DNA from: Diphasiastrum complanatum
Lineage: Eukaryota > Streptophyta > Lycopodiopsida > Lycopodiales > Lycopodiaceae
NCBI GenBank assembly: GCA_029204225.1
Contig: CM055109.1
Span: forward strand, 42,080,544 to 42,144,543
Direction: 5' to 3'
DNA: 64,000 nt
Shown here: one piece after another, positions 41,976 through 54,040 of the stretch
How positions within the stretch are numbered: position 1 is the first letter of the stretch
Layout of the letters: each line of letters opens with the position of its first letter
Notes under the pieces: generated by a model
Databases searched by the model: none
Told to the model about the DNA's origin: nothing
The model's input: only the letters and a program-made list of their open reading frames with translations
Program-made: the position numbers and the translations under genes

Positions 41976-43430
41976 ATGCTTGAAGAGGCATCTAATTTTG
42001 AAGATGCTAGTAAGTCACAATTTTGGAAAGATGCAATGCAAGTAGAGTTTGATGCTTTGCTAGATAATCAAACTTGGGATCTTGTATACCTTCCACATGG
42101 GAAGAAGCCACTCTATTGTAAGTGGATTTATAGATTAAAGTACAATCAAGATGGATCTATAAATAAGTACAAAGCTAGAGTTGTTGCAAAGGGTTTTCTT
42201 CAAACTAAAGGCATAGATTATGATGAAACCTTTGCACCTGTAGCAAAGCTTGTAACTATCATGGTTCATCATTTGTATTGCTACTTTGCTCAAATGAGAT
42301 CTTTTCCAAATGGATGTGACAAATGTATTTCTTAATGGCTACTTGGAGGAGGAAATCTACATGTTGCAACCCGAGGGCTTCATCAAAGATGGAGATGAAG
42401 ACAAAGTTTGCCACTTGAAGAAAAGCCTATATGGTCTTAAGCAAGCACCTAGAGCTTGGTACTCTAGGTTGCATACCTTCCTCTACTCTATGCATTTTGT
42501 GATAAGTTCTTATGGACCTTCTTTGTATATCAAATGCAATGATGGGAAGATCATCATCTTGGTTCTTTATGTTGATGATATCATATTGACTGGAAATGAT
42601 GTTGAAGGCATATGAAAGGTAAAAGTTGCATTGTCTAGTGAGTTCAAGATGGTAGATCTAGGGCTTCTTAAGTTTATACTTGAAATAGAAGTTTTTAGAA
42701 GTAGTGAATTTACTTTTATTTGTCAATCAAAGTATGCTACTTCCATTCTTGAAAGATAAAAATATTGTAAAGGGATTGACACCCCTATGGAGCATGGTGT
42801 AAAAGTTTCCAATGAAGGTGATGAAGCATCCTTTGAGGACATCATACTTTTTAGAAAGCTTATAGGCTCCTTAATCTATTTGACAATCACTAGACCAGAT
42901 TTGAGTTATTGTGTAAGCAAGTTGAGTCAACATATGCAAGGTCCTTTAGCTCATCATTGGAAAAGTGCCAAAAGAGTGCTTAGATACATCTCTTCTACTA
43001 AATTTCTTGGCATTCTCTATCAAGGATCTAATTTGCACTTGAGAGCATACTCAGATTCAGATTTTGCAGGTGAGAAGATGGATAGGAAATCCACAAGTGC
43101 ATATGCTACTTTCCTTTGTGGAGGAGTGATACCTTGGCTTTCCAAAAAGCAAGATACTATCTCACTTTCCTCTTATGAAGCTGAGTACAAACCATTGACA
43201 TCAACAACAAAAGAACTCCTATGGCTAAGAAGACTTTTGGAGGAGCTTCAAGTGATGAAGGCCGTGATAATCAAGCATCACAACAAATTGCTACAAATCC
43301 TATCTTTCATGCTAGATCAAAGCATATCGAGATAGCACATCACTTTGTAAGGGAGAAAGTGCAATCCAAGGAGGTTCAACTTCTGATATCTTAGCCAAGC
43401 TTTTGGCAAAGGATCCATTTTTTAAGTTAA
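41976..43430 (+). pseudogene. Copia N reverse transcriptase and RNase H
   Basis: RT begins FWKDAMQVEFDALLDNQTW and YKARVVAKGFLQTKGIDYDE, shifts frame near 42310, then continues with DVTNVFLNGYLEEEIYM, SLYGLKQAPRAWYSR and an intact catalytic YVDD (42568-42579). TGA (42613-42615) and TAA (42757-42759) stops follow. RNase H has AYSDSDFAGEKMDRKSTSAY and SSYEAEYKPL, then a frameshift near 43260 before HARSKHIEIAHHFVREK. Few changes separate it from an active form, so decay is recent compared with its neighbours. Confidence 0.9.
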
Positions 43431-43493
43431 AATTTGCACTTGGTATTGTAGATAAATGTACATTGGATTTACCAAGTTAGAATTGAGGAGAAG

Positions 43494-44183
43494 TGTTGAA
43501 ATATCACTTCTAACTTGTTGATCATACTTGTTAATATTATGGTTAATGTTCATATTCTGATCCCACATGTGTGGAACCTATTCACATGTGTGAATGGAAG
43601 CCAAAAGATTGTTTGTATATAGCTGGATTTAAGTTAGATCAATCTACACAAGTGTGAACTAGTTTTTTGACTAGAATCTATGAAATTGCCATTTGGCACT
43701 ATTTCCTTGTACGTAGCTAGCACTTCCATGTGAATGAGTAAATGCTCCCACATGCTAAGATGTTGTTCACACGTGTGAAGCTGGTTGTACCTTATCAGAT
43801 GTACATATTCTCCTAGATCCTATTTTGTAGGAAAAAATTCCTAGTTTCAAGGTAGTTGGATTCTAGCTAGTAGCATAAGTCAACTTTGTGATATGGGAAT
43901 AACTTGCTCCCATTGGTGGATCTGAATGATGTGGCACTCTTCACACGTGCCAGACCTGCTGATTCAACATACAGGTCGTGCTTGTACTTGATCTATAAGT
44001 AGATCCCCTTGATCAATGAGAAGTTGATGAGACATTGTGATCTAATGCATTTTGCTTGTGATTTCACCAATAAAATTGTGATTTTATGCTTGTAAGCTAT
44101 CATTTAAGTGTTGTACTTTGATCTCTACTCAAAGTCCATACAAGGACTATTTTCCACACGTGTGAGGTCGCCCTTGATATTTA
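43494..44183 (+). repeat. Copia N 3' LTR (about 690 bp; right edge approximate)
   Basis: It starts TGTTGAAATATCAC after a polypurine tract. The right end was placed at CTTGATATTTATA, the partial inverse of the start. It holds several palindromes: CCACATGTGTGG (43562), TTCACATGTGTGAA (43581), TTCACACGTGTGAA (43767-43780), a half form at 43941 and CACACGTGTG at 44155-44164 near the end. Confidence 0.78.
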
Positions 44184-44361
44184 TATTGAAGTTTACATTA
44201 GTTGATCTTGCTAAATAGTTGATGATCTATGTGTAGATCTTGATCTAATCAATAGAACTTGTTAGATCACTTGATTTGGCAATCAACACCTCTTGAAGAT
44301 TGATTAGTACAATCAATCATTGTCCTAAGATCAGAAAAATTCACACAATGCATAAACAGAT

Positions 44362-45230
44362 GTGAGGGCCTGTGTCTATGGAAAGCAACACAAACTGCCT
44401 TTCTCCAAGAACCCATTAGAGCAAGCATCTGAATTACTAGAATTGGTTCATTCTAACCTCTATGATCCAATGGATGTAATGTCCATCGGGGGATTCAAAT
44501 ATTTTGTATCCTTCATAGATGATTATTCAAGAGTTATTAGAGTTTGTCTGCTCAAGAACAAAAGTCAGACATTAGAAAGCTTCAAAGCATTCAAGGCTTT
44601 ACCATAAAATCAAACAAGCAAGACCATAAAAAGGCTAAGGTGAAAAAATCGTGGAGAATACCAGAGTATAGATTTTGATAGCTTCTGCACTACTCATGAA
44701 ATAATTTTTTTTTTTACAATACCATACATGCCAAAGCAGAATGAAGTGGTAGAGCACAAAAACTGTACCATTATAGAAATGGTAAGATGCATGCTACATG
44801 AGAAGGAATCTTTCAAGAAATTTATGGGGAGAGGCTATAAGCACATCAAGTCAAAATAGATTTTCCACTAAGGAAGTAAAAGGAATGACACCTTTTGAAC
44901 TGTGATTTGGGAAGAAACCTAGTGTGGAACACCTAAAAGTATTCGGATGCGTAGCATACAAGCACATCCCCAAAGAGAAAAAGGAAAAACCTTGATGAAA
45001 AGTGGTTGAAATGCATCATTGTGGGGTATCCTAAGAGAGTTATGGGATAAAAATTGTATGATCCCATAAGCAAGAAATTTTTGATAGCAAGAGATGCTAT
45101 CTTCAATGAGGATGAGAAATACAAATTTGATGGCAAACACATGGAGCGGAGAATTTCCAAAGTGGGATTAGATATCCTGATCATCATGACATCAAACAAC
45201 AACGATATCTTTGAGAAAAAGGATTAGAGG
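44362..45230 (+). pseudogene. Copia R integrase remnant
   Basis: The first catalytic Asp position has become Asn (LELVHSNLYDP in place of HSD). A second block near 44660-44790 reads NRGEY (normally DNGGEY) and PKQNEVVEHKNCTI, where the catalytic Glu can be placed in VVEHKN. An A/T-rich run (44703-44715) breaks the frame. Downstream, EKWLKCIIVGYPKRVMG matches the usual end of the Copia integrase region. It is clearly non-functional. Confidence 0.78.
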
Positions 45231-45559
45231 TGAGAGGAAATGGAAAATGTAGAAATTGAATCACAAGAGAAATCAAAGATAGAATGGCTAAATGAAGAAT
45301 TGAATGTCGATGCAAGGGATACTAGCACCAGGGAGATGATCCCAAGATAAGAAATGGACTTGAGGCGATTAACAAGAGCCAAAAGAATGTCATCAAGAAT
45401 GAAAGACATGGCCATGATAGATGAGGAGTAGTAGACAAAACCCTGAAATTATAGCCAAGCATGCACGAGCAAGGATAGAATTCATGGAGATTTGCCATGG
45501 ACAAAGAAATTTAATGGACTCCATGCGCAAAAACAAGGCATGGACACTAACTGATTTAC

Positions 45560-46105
45560 CTGAATGAATGAAGGCAATTAGCTGCAAATGGATTTACAAA
45601 TTGAAGTATGATGCTGAAGGAGAAATAGAGAGATTCAAGGCCAGACTTGTAGCCAAAGGACATGCATAGGTAGAGACAATGGACTTTGAAGAAACCTTTA
45701 TGCATGTGGCCATAATTGATTCAATCAGATTATTGTTGGCATGGGCAACTGCTCAAGACTTGGAGGTACATCAACTCAATGTAAAAATGGCTTTTTTGAA
45801 CAAAACACTACATGATGAAGTACATATGCGACAACCTGAAGGCTTTGAGCAAGATGGGGGCAAAGTATGCAAGTTGAACAAAGCCATTTATGGTCTGAAA
45901 TTGGCGGGCATCAAGAGTATGGTTTGAAAGAGTTGAGGCTTATTTCATAGACAAATCATTCGTGAAATTTATTTCAAATAATAGTATATTTTACAAGCAA
46001 AGCCAAGGATTGACACTAGTAATAGCCATGTACATTGATGACATGATTGTATAAAAAATGATATTCAATCAGGGAACATAAGCAAGAGCTAAACAGAAAA
46101 TTTGA
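45560..46105 (+). pseudogene. Copia R reverse transcriptase remnant
   Basis: One open stretch (45679-45927) has DFEETFMHVAIIDSIRLLLA and MAFLNKTLHDEVHMRQPEGF. A shift follows, then YIDDMIV near 46040, which keeps the two catalytic Asp residues. It ends at KQKIXNEL near 46105, where homology stops and the sequence becomes non-repetitive upstream DNA of the CSLD gene. Confidence 0.8.
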
Positions 46106-47522
46106 AATGAACTATGAAAATTGCCTTTTTTCCAACAAATTGTAAAAATGAGATTTTTAAAAGACGTTTATTTTTCGTTCTGCCAGTTTTTTTTTTCAAA
46201 ATTAAGGTTCATTTTGGAACTATTATTCCATTCACGTTCCATGCTTGGTTCAAGGGTGAGTCCTATATATGGGAGTACGAAGTTATTGCTTCTGCCAAAA
46301 ACTTGGTGCTAATGTCTATACCATGGTTGATTGTCACGTCAGTAGTCTAACGCTAAGTAACAAAGGATAAATATTAGGAGTGCAATATGCTCCATGAAAG
46401 CACCCTAAATAACAAAGAAAAAATATTAGGAGTGCTTTAGTGATGTGGCAAGGCCAAATGAAAAAGTGTCTTGAAGCGGCATGAGAAGGTGGGGGACCTA
46501 GGAGTAGATTGAGCTCCTAAATATTGAGCACAAAATAAATGAATAAAATCCAAGGATGATGATGAAGAAGAAGAGAAAAAAAAAGGTGTGAGACTGGACC
46601 TCCAACCAAAAAGGTGTGTAATATTTTCAGGGCGGTTCGGACTTTCGACCCCACATGCCTTTTAGTTGCTACCTCTTCCCACGTCTCACCACCCTCTTAC
46701 ACCATCTCCCTCCACGATCTCTCTCTCTCTCTCTCTCTTTCTCTGGCATGCATTGCATACCTTCTGCTTTCGTGATGTGGTGATTGCATACTTCGTGATG
46801 TGTCGATGGCATAACTTGATCGTCGTCATACATGTCATGTTGCAGACTTTTCGTTTTTGGCACTACTTTTTGTTGTTATTGTCCGAGTCTATCGCCATTA
46901 ATACTGCTCTTTTATTTTGTTCTTTATTTGCCTTGCATTGCAGTGAATCTCAAGAGTTATACATAGTATGATCTGGAGTGTTTGAATGAGCTATTATGAT
47001 CCTCTGGATCTTCCGAATTTGGCTGCATGTGTGCAAGGCAATGGTGGCTGCATTGCTACTGCATCTGGGTCTATTCAATTCTACCATCAGGAGCAGCTGT
47101 ATATATGAATTTTCACAATACTGGACGCAGATTGAAGCGAATTTCCTTCTAAGTCTGTGAATTTTCTAACCTCATTTGACAACTCAATTTTGTTTCTTCT
47201 CTCTCTCTCTCTCCGGACAAGATGACGCATACACATTTTGAGTAGGCTGCAATACTCTTAGACTTGTTAATTTCAACAAACCAAACATGCAGATTAGTGT
47301 CAATGATTTAGCTTTGGAATTAGCAAACATACAAAATTGGATTCAAATATTCAGGCAAAAATCTTTCTTGAAAAATTTGTATGTCCTCGATTGAGGCTGT
47401 GCATCAGTACAAAAGGCATGATGATCGAAAAACTCTAATAACTGTTTCACGAGTGCAATTATTGATCAAAAGGAAGAAGTAGAAATCTGCTGAAAAGGTA
47501 ACATATAGTACAAAAGTCGGGC
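46106..47522 (+). promoter_or_regulatory. Upstream region of the CSLD gene
   Basis: About 1.4 kb between the last Copia remnant and the CSLD ATG contains no gene. It has a directly repeated phrase, AACAAAGRAWAAATATTAGG (near 46358 and 46412), and CT-rich tracts at 46717-46744 and 47199-47216, of the kind often found near plant transcription starts. Which of them belongs to the promoter or 5' leader cannot be told. A TAA lies in frame 24 bases before the ATG. No distinct TATA box was chosen. Confidence 0.5.
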
Positions 47523-50500
47523 ATGGCATCGACAGGATCGTCCATACCTCCCGGAGGGAGCCGATCTCAGATGATATTAGCAAGCCAGAGGTCTCTTAAG
47601 CCTCCAAGTAGCACTTCTCCCAGAGCACCTGGTGGCATGATTACCAGACGAAGCTCCAGCGGTCGATATATACATTTTCTGTCACAAGATGACATTCCGA
47701 TCGAGATGCTAGGAGAGACATTAAACCTGAATTATACTGTGCATATGCCTCCCACGCCTGACAATCAGCCCATGTCTGCCACCCCTGAGGGCAAGCCAGC
47801 AGCAGTTCCTCCAAAAGCAGAGCAGCAACATGCAGTCTCCAGCACCCTCTTCAGCGGTGGATACCAGAATGCGACTAGAGGCCACCTTCTGGACAAGCTG
47901 ATCGATCGGAATCAATCTAATTCCTCGCAGATTGCAGGTAGTAGACGTTTCAGCTGCTCCATCCCTGGATGCGAGGAGAAAGTCATGACCGATGAGCGAG
48001 GAAGAGTGATTACTCCCTGTGAATGTGGCTTCAAGATCTGCAGAGATTGCTACGTTGAAGCTCTCAACAATGGAGGAGTCTGCCGGGGCTGCAAGGACCC
48101 CTACAAGGCAGACGATCTCGGAACAAAAACTGATGCTCGCTCAGTGTTACCGCAACTTCCTTCCGTGCAAGAGGATTCAACCGAGGAGAGAAGGTTATCC
48201 GTGTTGACGCCCAACAAGCCAGCTGCCTCGGCGATCCTGGGCAACCAAGGCTCCGAATTCGACCACACGGGGTGGCTGTTCGAGACAAAAGGCACGTATG
48301 GCTATGGCAACGCTGTGTGGCCGAAGGAGGATGCTTATCTGCAAGGCAACAGTGGAAACAACGTCGGAGCTCCCCCTGACTTCCATGAGAAATCTAAGCA
48401 GCCACTGTGTAGGAAAACTGGCATTGCACCTGCCATCATCAGTCCCTACAGGTAGACGATCAATCAATCATCCCTAAATACTCTATATCTGCTACCGATC
48501 CTTGTAGACTTCTGCTTGCTTAAATGGAGTTGCATGAGTTGCAGTGTGATCGATGATGGCTAATTTGCAGGTTGCTCGTACTCGTGAGGCTGGTTGTGCT
48601 GGTTTTCTTCCTGTGGTGGCGAGTTGTCCATCCAAACAAGGATGCCGTCTGGCTGTGGGGGATGTCAGTGGTATGCGAGATCTGGTTTGCGTTCTCCTGG
48701 ATACTCGATCAGTTGCCAAAGCTCTGCCCAGTGAATCGTTTCACCGATCTTAGCGTGCTGAGGGAGAAGTTCGAGATGCCTGGTCCAAGCAACCCAAAAG
48801 GGCGATCAGATCTGCCAGGCGTAGATGTGTTCGTCTCTACTGCTGATCCAGAGAAAGAACCTCCTCTTGTCACTGCCAACACCATTCTCTCTATTCTTGC
48901 AGCGCAGTATCCTGTGGAAAAACTTTCCTGCTATATATCGGACGATGGAGGAGCTCTTTTGACCTTCGAAGCACTTGCTGAAGCAGCCAGCTTCGCCCAG
49001 ATGTGGGTGCCATTCTGCAAAAAGCATGACATCGAGCCTCGCAACCCAGAATCCTACTTCTCCCTAAAGGGAGATCCGACCAAGAATAAGAAGCGAGCTG
49101 ATTTTGTGAGGGACAGGCGAAGAGTGAAAAGGGAATATGATGAGATGAAAGTGCGTATCAACGGATTGCCAGACGCCATCAGAAGGAGATCCGATGCATA
49201 CAATGCACACGAAGAGATTAAGGTCAAGAGAGAGCAGCTTGAAAGCAGTACTCTTTCTGTTAATATTGATCCAGTAAAAGTTGTGAAGGCGACATGGATG
49301 TCAGATGGAACACATTGGCCAGGCACCTGGAGCTTGGGAGGAAAGGAGCATGGAAAAGGAGATCATGCCGGCATCATTCAGGTTACTATCCTCCAATGTT
49401 TCCCTTGCCCGTGAATCAATCTGCATGATCCATTTTTGGGTTGAAAATCTTCTGGATTAGCATTTGCAGTTGATTGTGAGCATTTTTGCTGCTCTCATAG
49501 GATTTTGTGGCAACGTCAATTCAAAGCAGTTTGCTGTTCTAAATTCTGATGCATCAAATCATTAAGATTCCTTCACTAACCAGTGCTGAAGCTTGATTAG
49601 AGAAAACTCATGATACTGCTAGTATATTTGGAACGATAAATGATAGCTACTTTTATGTTGTACCTGACAAATCTCTCATGAGCTCTTTATGTGGCAAATT
49701 CAGGTGATGCTGGCGCCTCCAAGCCACGATCCAATTCTGGGCAAAGAAGACGACGATCTGATCGATACCACAGACATCGACATCCGCCTGCCTATGCTTG
49801 TCTACGTCTCTAGGGAGAAGCGGCCAGGCTACGATCACAACAAGAAGGCTGGTGCGATGAATGCGCTGGTTCGCACCAGCGCAGTCATGTCCAATGGAGC
49901 TTTCGTACTCAATCTCGACTGCGATCATTACATCTACAACTCCTTGGCGATCAGAGAAGCGATGTGCTTCATGATGGACCCAAGCGGCGATCGCATCTGC
50001 TACGTCCAGTTTCCTCAGAGATTTGAAGGCATTGATCCCAACGATCGATATGCAAATAACAACACTGTCTTCTTTGATGTCAACATGCGAGCTCTGGATG
50101 GCTTGCAAGGTCCGATGTACGTTGGTACTGGTTGCATGTTCCGAAGGATTGCGCTCTATGGGTTTGATCCTCCGAGGTACAAGAATCGAGGTTGCTGTGG
50201 AGGAAGAAAGAAGCCAAAGCAAGTTAAAGCAAAAAAGGAATCAGATGAAACTGCTCTCAATATGGAGGGTGCAGGAGGCGATGGTGATGAGATCGAAGCT
50301 CAGTTGATGCCCAAAAGCTTTGGTAATTCTGCAGTACTTGCTGCGTCCATCGCAGTAGCGGAGTTCCAAGGCAGGCCCCTTGCAGACAGCGATCGAGTGA
50401 AGTATGGCCGACCTCCTGGAGCTCTTCTAGCACCTAGAAACCCACTGGATGCAGACACTCTGCGAGAAGCCATCAGTGTGATCTCTTGTTTTTACGAAGA

Positions 50501-51461
50501 CAGGACAGAGTGGGGGAATCGCGTGGGATGGATCTATGGATCTGTTACTGAGGATGTGGTGACAGGCTTCCGCATGCACAATCGTGGATGGAGATCAATT
50601 TACTGTGTGACAAAGAGGGATGCCTTCAGAGGAACTGCTCCCATCAATCTGACAGACAGATTGCACCAGGTCCTGAGGTGGGCAACTGGATCGGTGGAGA
50701 TCTTCTTCTCCAGAAATAATGCGCTCCTAGGCAGCCGTCGGTTGAAGCTACTGCAGCGCGTGGCTTACTTGAACGTGGGTGTATATCCTTTCACCTCCAT
50801 CTTTCTGGTAGTGTACTGCTTTCTTCCTGCCTTGTCTTTGTTCACAGGCCAGTTCATTGTTCAGAACTTGAACGTCACCTTTCTTGTCTATCTATTCACA
50901 ATCACCACCACCCTCTGCATACTTGCAATTCTAGAGGTGCGATGGTCAGGCATCACACTAGAGGAATGGTGGCGAAATGAGCAATTCTGGTTGATCGGAG
51001 GCACAAGCGCACATCTTGCAGCGGTGCTGCAAGGGCTGCTCAAAGTGACTGCAGGAGTAGACATTTCCTTCACACTGACCTCAAAATCATCTACCGAAGG
51101 TGAAGAAGACGCCTATGCCGATCTATATGTTGTGAAATGGTCAGCACTGTTGATTCCTCCCATCACGATCATGATGATCAACCTCATAGCCATCGCGGTG
51201 GGAGTAGCCAGAACAGTTTACAGTGATACACAGAAGTGGAGTCAGCTGATAGGAGGAGTGTTTTTTAGTGTGTGGGTTCTAACCCATCTCTATCCCTTTG
51301 CAAAGGGACTGATGGGAAGGCGTGGCCGCACTCCCACAATAGTCTTTGTATGGGCAGGCCTCTTGTCTATCATCATCTCGCTACTCTGGGTCTCCATAAG
51401 TCCGCCATCGCCAGGATCAAGCCAAGACTCTACAATCGGAGGCAGCTTTCAGTTCCCCTAA
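47523..51461 (+). CDS. CSLD: Cellulose synthase-like protein D (1165 aa, three exons)
   Basis: Processive family-2 glycosyltransferase of the CesA superfamily; CSLD proteins make beta-1,4-glucan at the plasma membrane or in secretory vesicles, especially in tip-growing cells. Exons are 47523-48451, 48571-49381 and 49704-51461. Residues 145-190 form a RING-like zinc domain with eight Cys. Two membrane segments (about 311-330 and 337-356) precede the catalytic region, and about six follow (from about 935). Catalytic motifs are all present: DDG (434-436), DCD (652-654), TED (862-864) and QVLRW (902-906). The C-terminus GGSFQFP and N-terminal RRSSSGRY and [10 protein letters not shown] are CSLD signatures. 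Length fits the family (about 1100-1200). An in-frame TAA lies 24 bases upstream of the ATG. No stop or shift is present, so it looks functional. CesA is less likely because of these end motifs. Confidence 0.97.
48452..48570 (+). other. CSLD intron 1 (119 bp, phase 2)
   Basis: The donor is ACAG|GTAGAC and the acceptor TTTGCAG|GTTG. Joining restores the codon AG|G (Arg310), giving SPYRLL, the conserved entry into the first membrane segment. Confidence 0.93.
49382..49703 (+). other. CSLD intron 2 (322 bp, phase 0)
   Basis: The donor is TTCAG|GTTACT and the acceptor AATTCAG|GTGATG. Joining gives [12 protein letters not shown], as expected for the superfamily. Read-through of either intron brings stops. 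Confidence 0.93.
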
Positions 51462-52446
51462 ACAGAGTACATGCTTCTCTTTTGGTTCTTTAGGAAAATT
51501 ATGTCTTTCTTTCATACTATTATTTGATTTGAAATCTACCGGGCACCCATTTGTGCTCTTCACTCTGCTTGCTCTAATCTGCTAACTGACAAAAGTTAAG
51601 ATGCCAATTTAACTCATCGAAAATTCAGAAGTGTCTTCAATCTGAAACAAAGCCACTAGGCTAAGTTAGCCCAAAGAATTTCTAGAGGCCTTTTGCAATA
51701 TGGAGCAAAGCAGTAATTTCTCTACAACTCAACGTTGAAGAAATTCGGTAGAAAGGCTTATCTCAAAGCTGTGCAGATCCCCATTTTCGGGCTTTTATGA
51801 GGTTATAAGGATGCCAATGAGTGCTTAGCCATAGTCCAGGAAGAAAGTTGTTCTTGCCATGAGCTTCCTACATCACAAACCTTAACGCAAATTGTGCATG
51901 TGATTTTGCTGTAGAGAATTTAAGCAGTACAGACAGAATGTTGAAAGTCAGTCATTAGTGTGAGGTTATATTGTAAAACATACTGCTTGGACTTTCAGTA
52001 GATCAAATGCATTAACTCTTTACTAATTATTTCCCAGAGTCACTATTCTTTGAGAAACTCGGTTGATCATTCAAACACACAGCTTGATTCATTGACTTCT
52101 GTCGTATTACAGTACATATGAGGAGTTTTTAATCTGTTTTTGAACTCCAATTAGAGTAGCTATACTATCCTGTTTATCTTTGCATGTGTGAGCAACTTGC
52201 CAATATTTCTGCAGTATTTGTAGTTCACTAATAACGAGGTGCCGAGTATTCCATGTCTAACCTGATCTGTTATGTCACCTAGATAAGCTTAATCTCCACA
52301 AAAACTTTCATTGCAAAACTCAGGTCCTTCAATATTGCCTTCATGTGGATGCTCATTGCTTATCTTCAATAGTCCCATTTTATTCTGCCATTCAATTTTC
52401 ATAGTTTCAACAACCATTTATACCACAAAGGCCTTGCCATGTCGAA
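51462..52446 (+). other. Downstream flank of CSLD, non-coding
   Basis: It includes the CSLD 3' UTR, whose end could not be placed. No other gene, repeat or transposon domain was recognised. Confidence 0.55.
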
Positions 52447-53202
52447 AAGCACTCCTAAAAAATTTCATGTGTATTTAGTAATAGCATTAATTGCAGGAAT
52501 TTGACAGCGGTAACAACTTGAAACATTACAAGAACCTTATAATTCTGTAATGTCCTCAAAAAATAGTTTTACCATAGGTAAAATGACATTTTTTTACCAA
52601 CAATAAAAACGTTTTACCACATGTAAAAAATTTCAGCTACTGTAAAAAAAATGTAAAAAAATTTGACTTATTGTAAACACAAAATATTACCATATGTAAA
52701 AAAATAAATTCACTTACTGGAAAAACTATAGTAAAAACTCTGAATTGCAAGCACAAAAACACTATCTTATAAAACTTACCATAACCTATGCATATAAAAT
52801 TTTGATAGCATGTAAAATCCATACATGTAAAACCAATTTTCTTGTTATTGCTCTAAAATAAATTTGATATTATTGTAATTGTCTGCCCAAATATAGAACA
52901 GGCTGGATAAGGACAAATTTACAAATGTATACAAAACATATAGGCCAAACAATACCACTAATGTAGGACATGTAACAAAATTGAAACCATATCAGTGATT
53001 CACCGTCATACAGAAAAGGCAGCATTCAATTATATTCTTTGATTATGTCTCAAACATGTACCATCAAAAACTCAACATCAATTTATGGCATCGTCAATGC
53101 TCTTATGCTAATCTGTTCAAGAAGATATCTACTTATTCCCTAGAGACAAAAGTTTTCAGCTTTGCTGGCAGATTCGCAGCAGAAGCAGAATCAACAAGAC
53201 TA
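52447..53202. repeat. Duplicated block, copy 1 (about 755 bp)
   Basis: It matches 54041-54800 in the same orientation, about 1595 bp away, over its whole length with scattered changes and small indels. It covers the 3' end and downstream flank of the minus-strand pseudogene at 53133-54026. It contains several TTTTACC-N4-GTAAAA-type small palindromes (near 52567 and 52612). Confidence 0.92.
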
Positions 53203-54026
53203 AGCATAATGTTGCAGTTGTTCAAATTGTGAAACTGATGACCAACATGGATAGAACTCGATCTACCCACAACATAAAAGATAGAATCCAATTTATCTTG
53301 ATATTTTTTTATTTCATTTTCCATAGCAATTTTCCCATCTACGCTATTCCAAAAATCAACATCCTCTTTGAAATACGGACAATCATTCACGTTTTCCGGC
53401 TCAACAGCTTTAATTGCCTTGTTATCTACTACAACTTTAATCACGTTACACTTTCCAAAAGCTTCAGCACCAACAAAATTTTCAGCACAAACATTTCTAG
53501 TTCCTATAGGAGAAACATAACCATCTTCTTTTACTTCTTTCTTGTAATCAGTATAATTAGAGGTGCTAGAAATTTGACGAATATCAGCATCTTTATCTTG
53601 ACAATACTTCTCTTGTTCCTGTTGTAAAGCATCCTCAAACCGCAATGCCTTCCCATTCCATGTTTCTCCAGATATTATGCGTTGCATAGCTCAATCACGT
53701 AACAATTTTTCACTGCAATTGCACCTACATAAAAGACAACATAAACATTAAAAAAAAAGAACCAGAATAACATGCACTAAAACTAAAACATTGATGAAAC
53801 AAGGCATCAAAACCAAATTTGCAATTACAAATCATACTTCCCATATGACTTTGCATCACGATGACCAGACAATTTAGCATTCCATACTCCATAATACAAA
53901 TGCTTCTTCCATCCTGATAATTCCAACACCCCTACTAGTTTTGTTACTTGTTATCTTATTTTTCAGGTTAAGGTCACTAGTCGACGCAATGTCAAAGTCC
54001 GGAGCGTATTCCTCCCGACTAGACAT
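53133..54026 (-). pseudogene. Decayed two-exon host-type gene, unknown function
   Basis: On the minus strand an ATG at 54026 opens MSSREEYAPDFDIASTSDLN. After a single-base shift the frame continues LVGVLELSGWKKHLYYGVWN and AKLSGHRDAKSYGKYDL. A likely 104-bp intron (53828-53725, GTAATT...ATGTAG) follows, then CNCSEKLLRD, a TGA and MQRIISGETWNGKALRFEDA, open to 53133. The splice restores the frame exactly, which supports a real former gene. No known domain is recognised and it has no transposon motif. The frameshift and TGA suggest a pseudogene. Sequencing error could mimic either. Confidence 0.55.
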
Positions 54027-54040
54027 TTCAAAAACCATAA

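Larger units (their letters stand above)
40870..44183 (+). mobile_element. Copia element N: integrase to 3' LTR
   Basis: Plus-strand order is pre-integrase/integrase (40872-41969), RT and RNase H (41976-43430), a polypurine tract (GAATTGAGGAGAAG) and the LTR (43494 to about 44183). Gag and protease are missing: the left edge cuts inside the pre-integrase domain. It is the best-preserved Copia pol in the window, with only a few frame breaks, and belongs to the same clade as elements C, J and P. Confidence 0.9.
44340..46105 (+). mobile_element. Copia element R, highly degraded integrase and RT
   Basis: It starts in integrase at VYGKQHKLPFSKNPLEQASE, has LELVHSNLYDPMDVMSIGGF, GYPKRVMG and LYDPISKKFLIARDAIFNED. 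It then passes into RT with [35 protein letters not shown] and AIYGLK, and ends at MYIDDMIV near 46055. Stops and shifts are dense throughout. It is a separate Copia family from N, lying directly downstream in the same orientation. No LTR was seen at either end. Confidence 0.82.

Noticed and set aside
49653-50222. A 189-codon minus-strand ORF in CSLD exon 3
   Set aside because: It lies antisense to strongly conserved CSLD coding sequence and has no motif; it is a shadow ORF.
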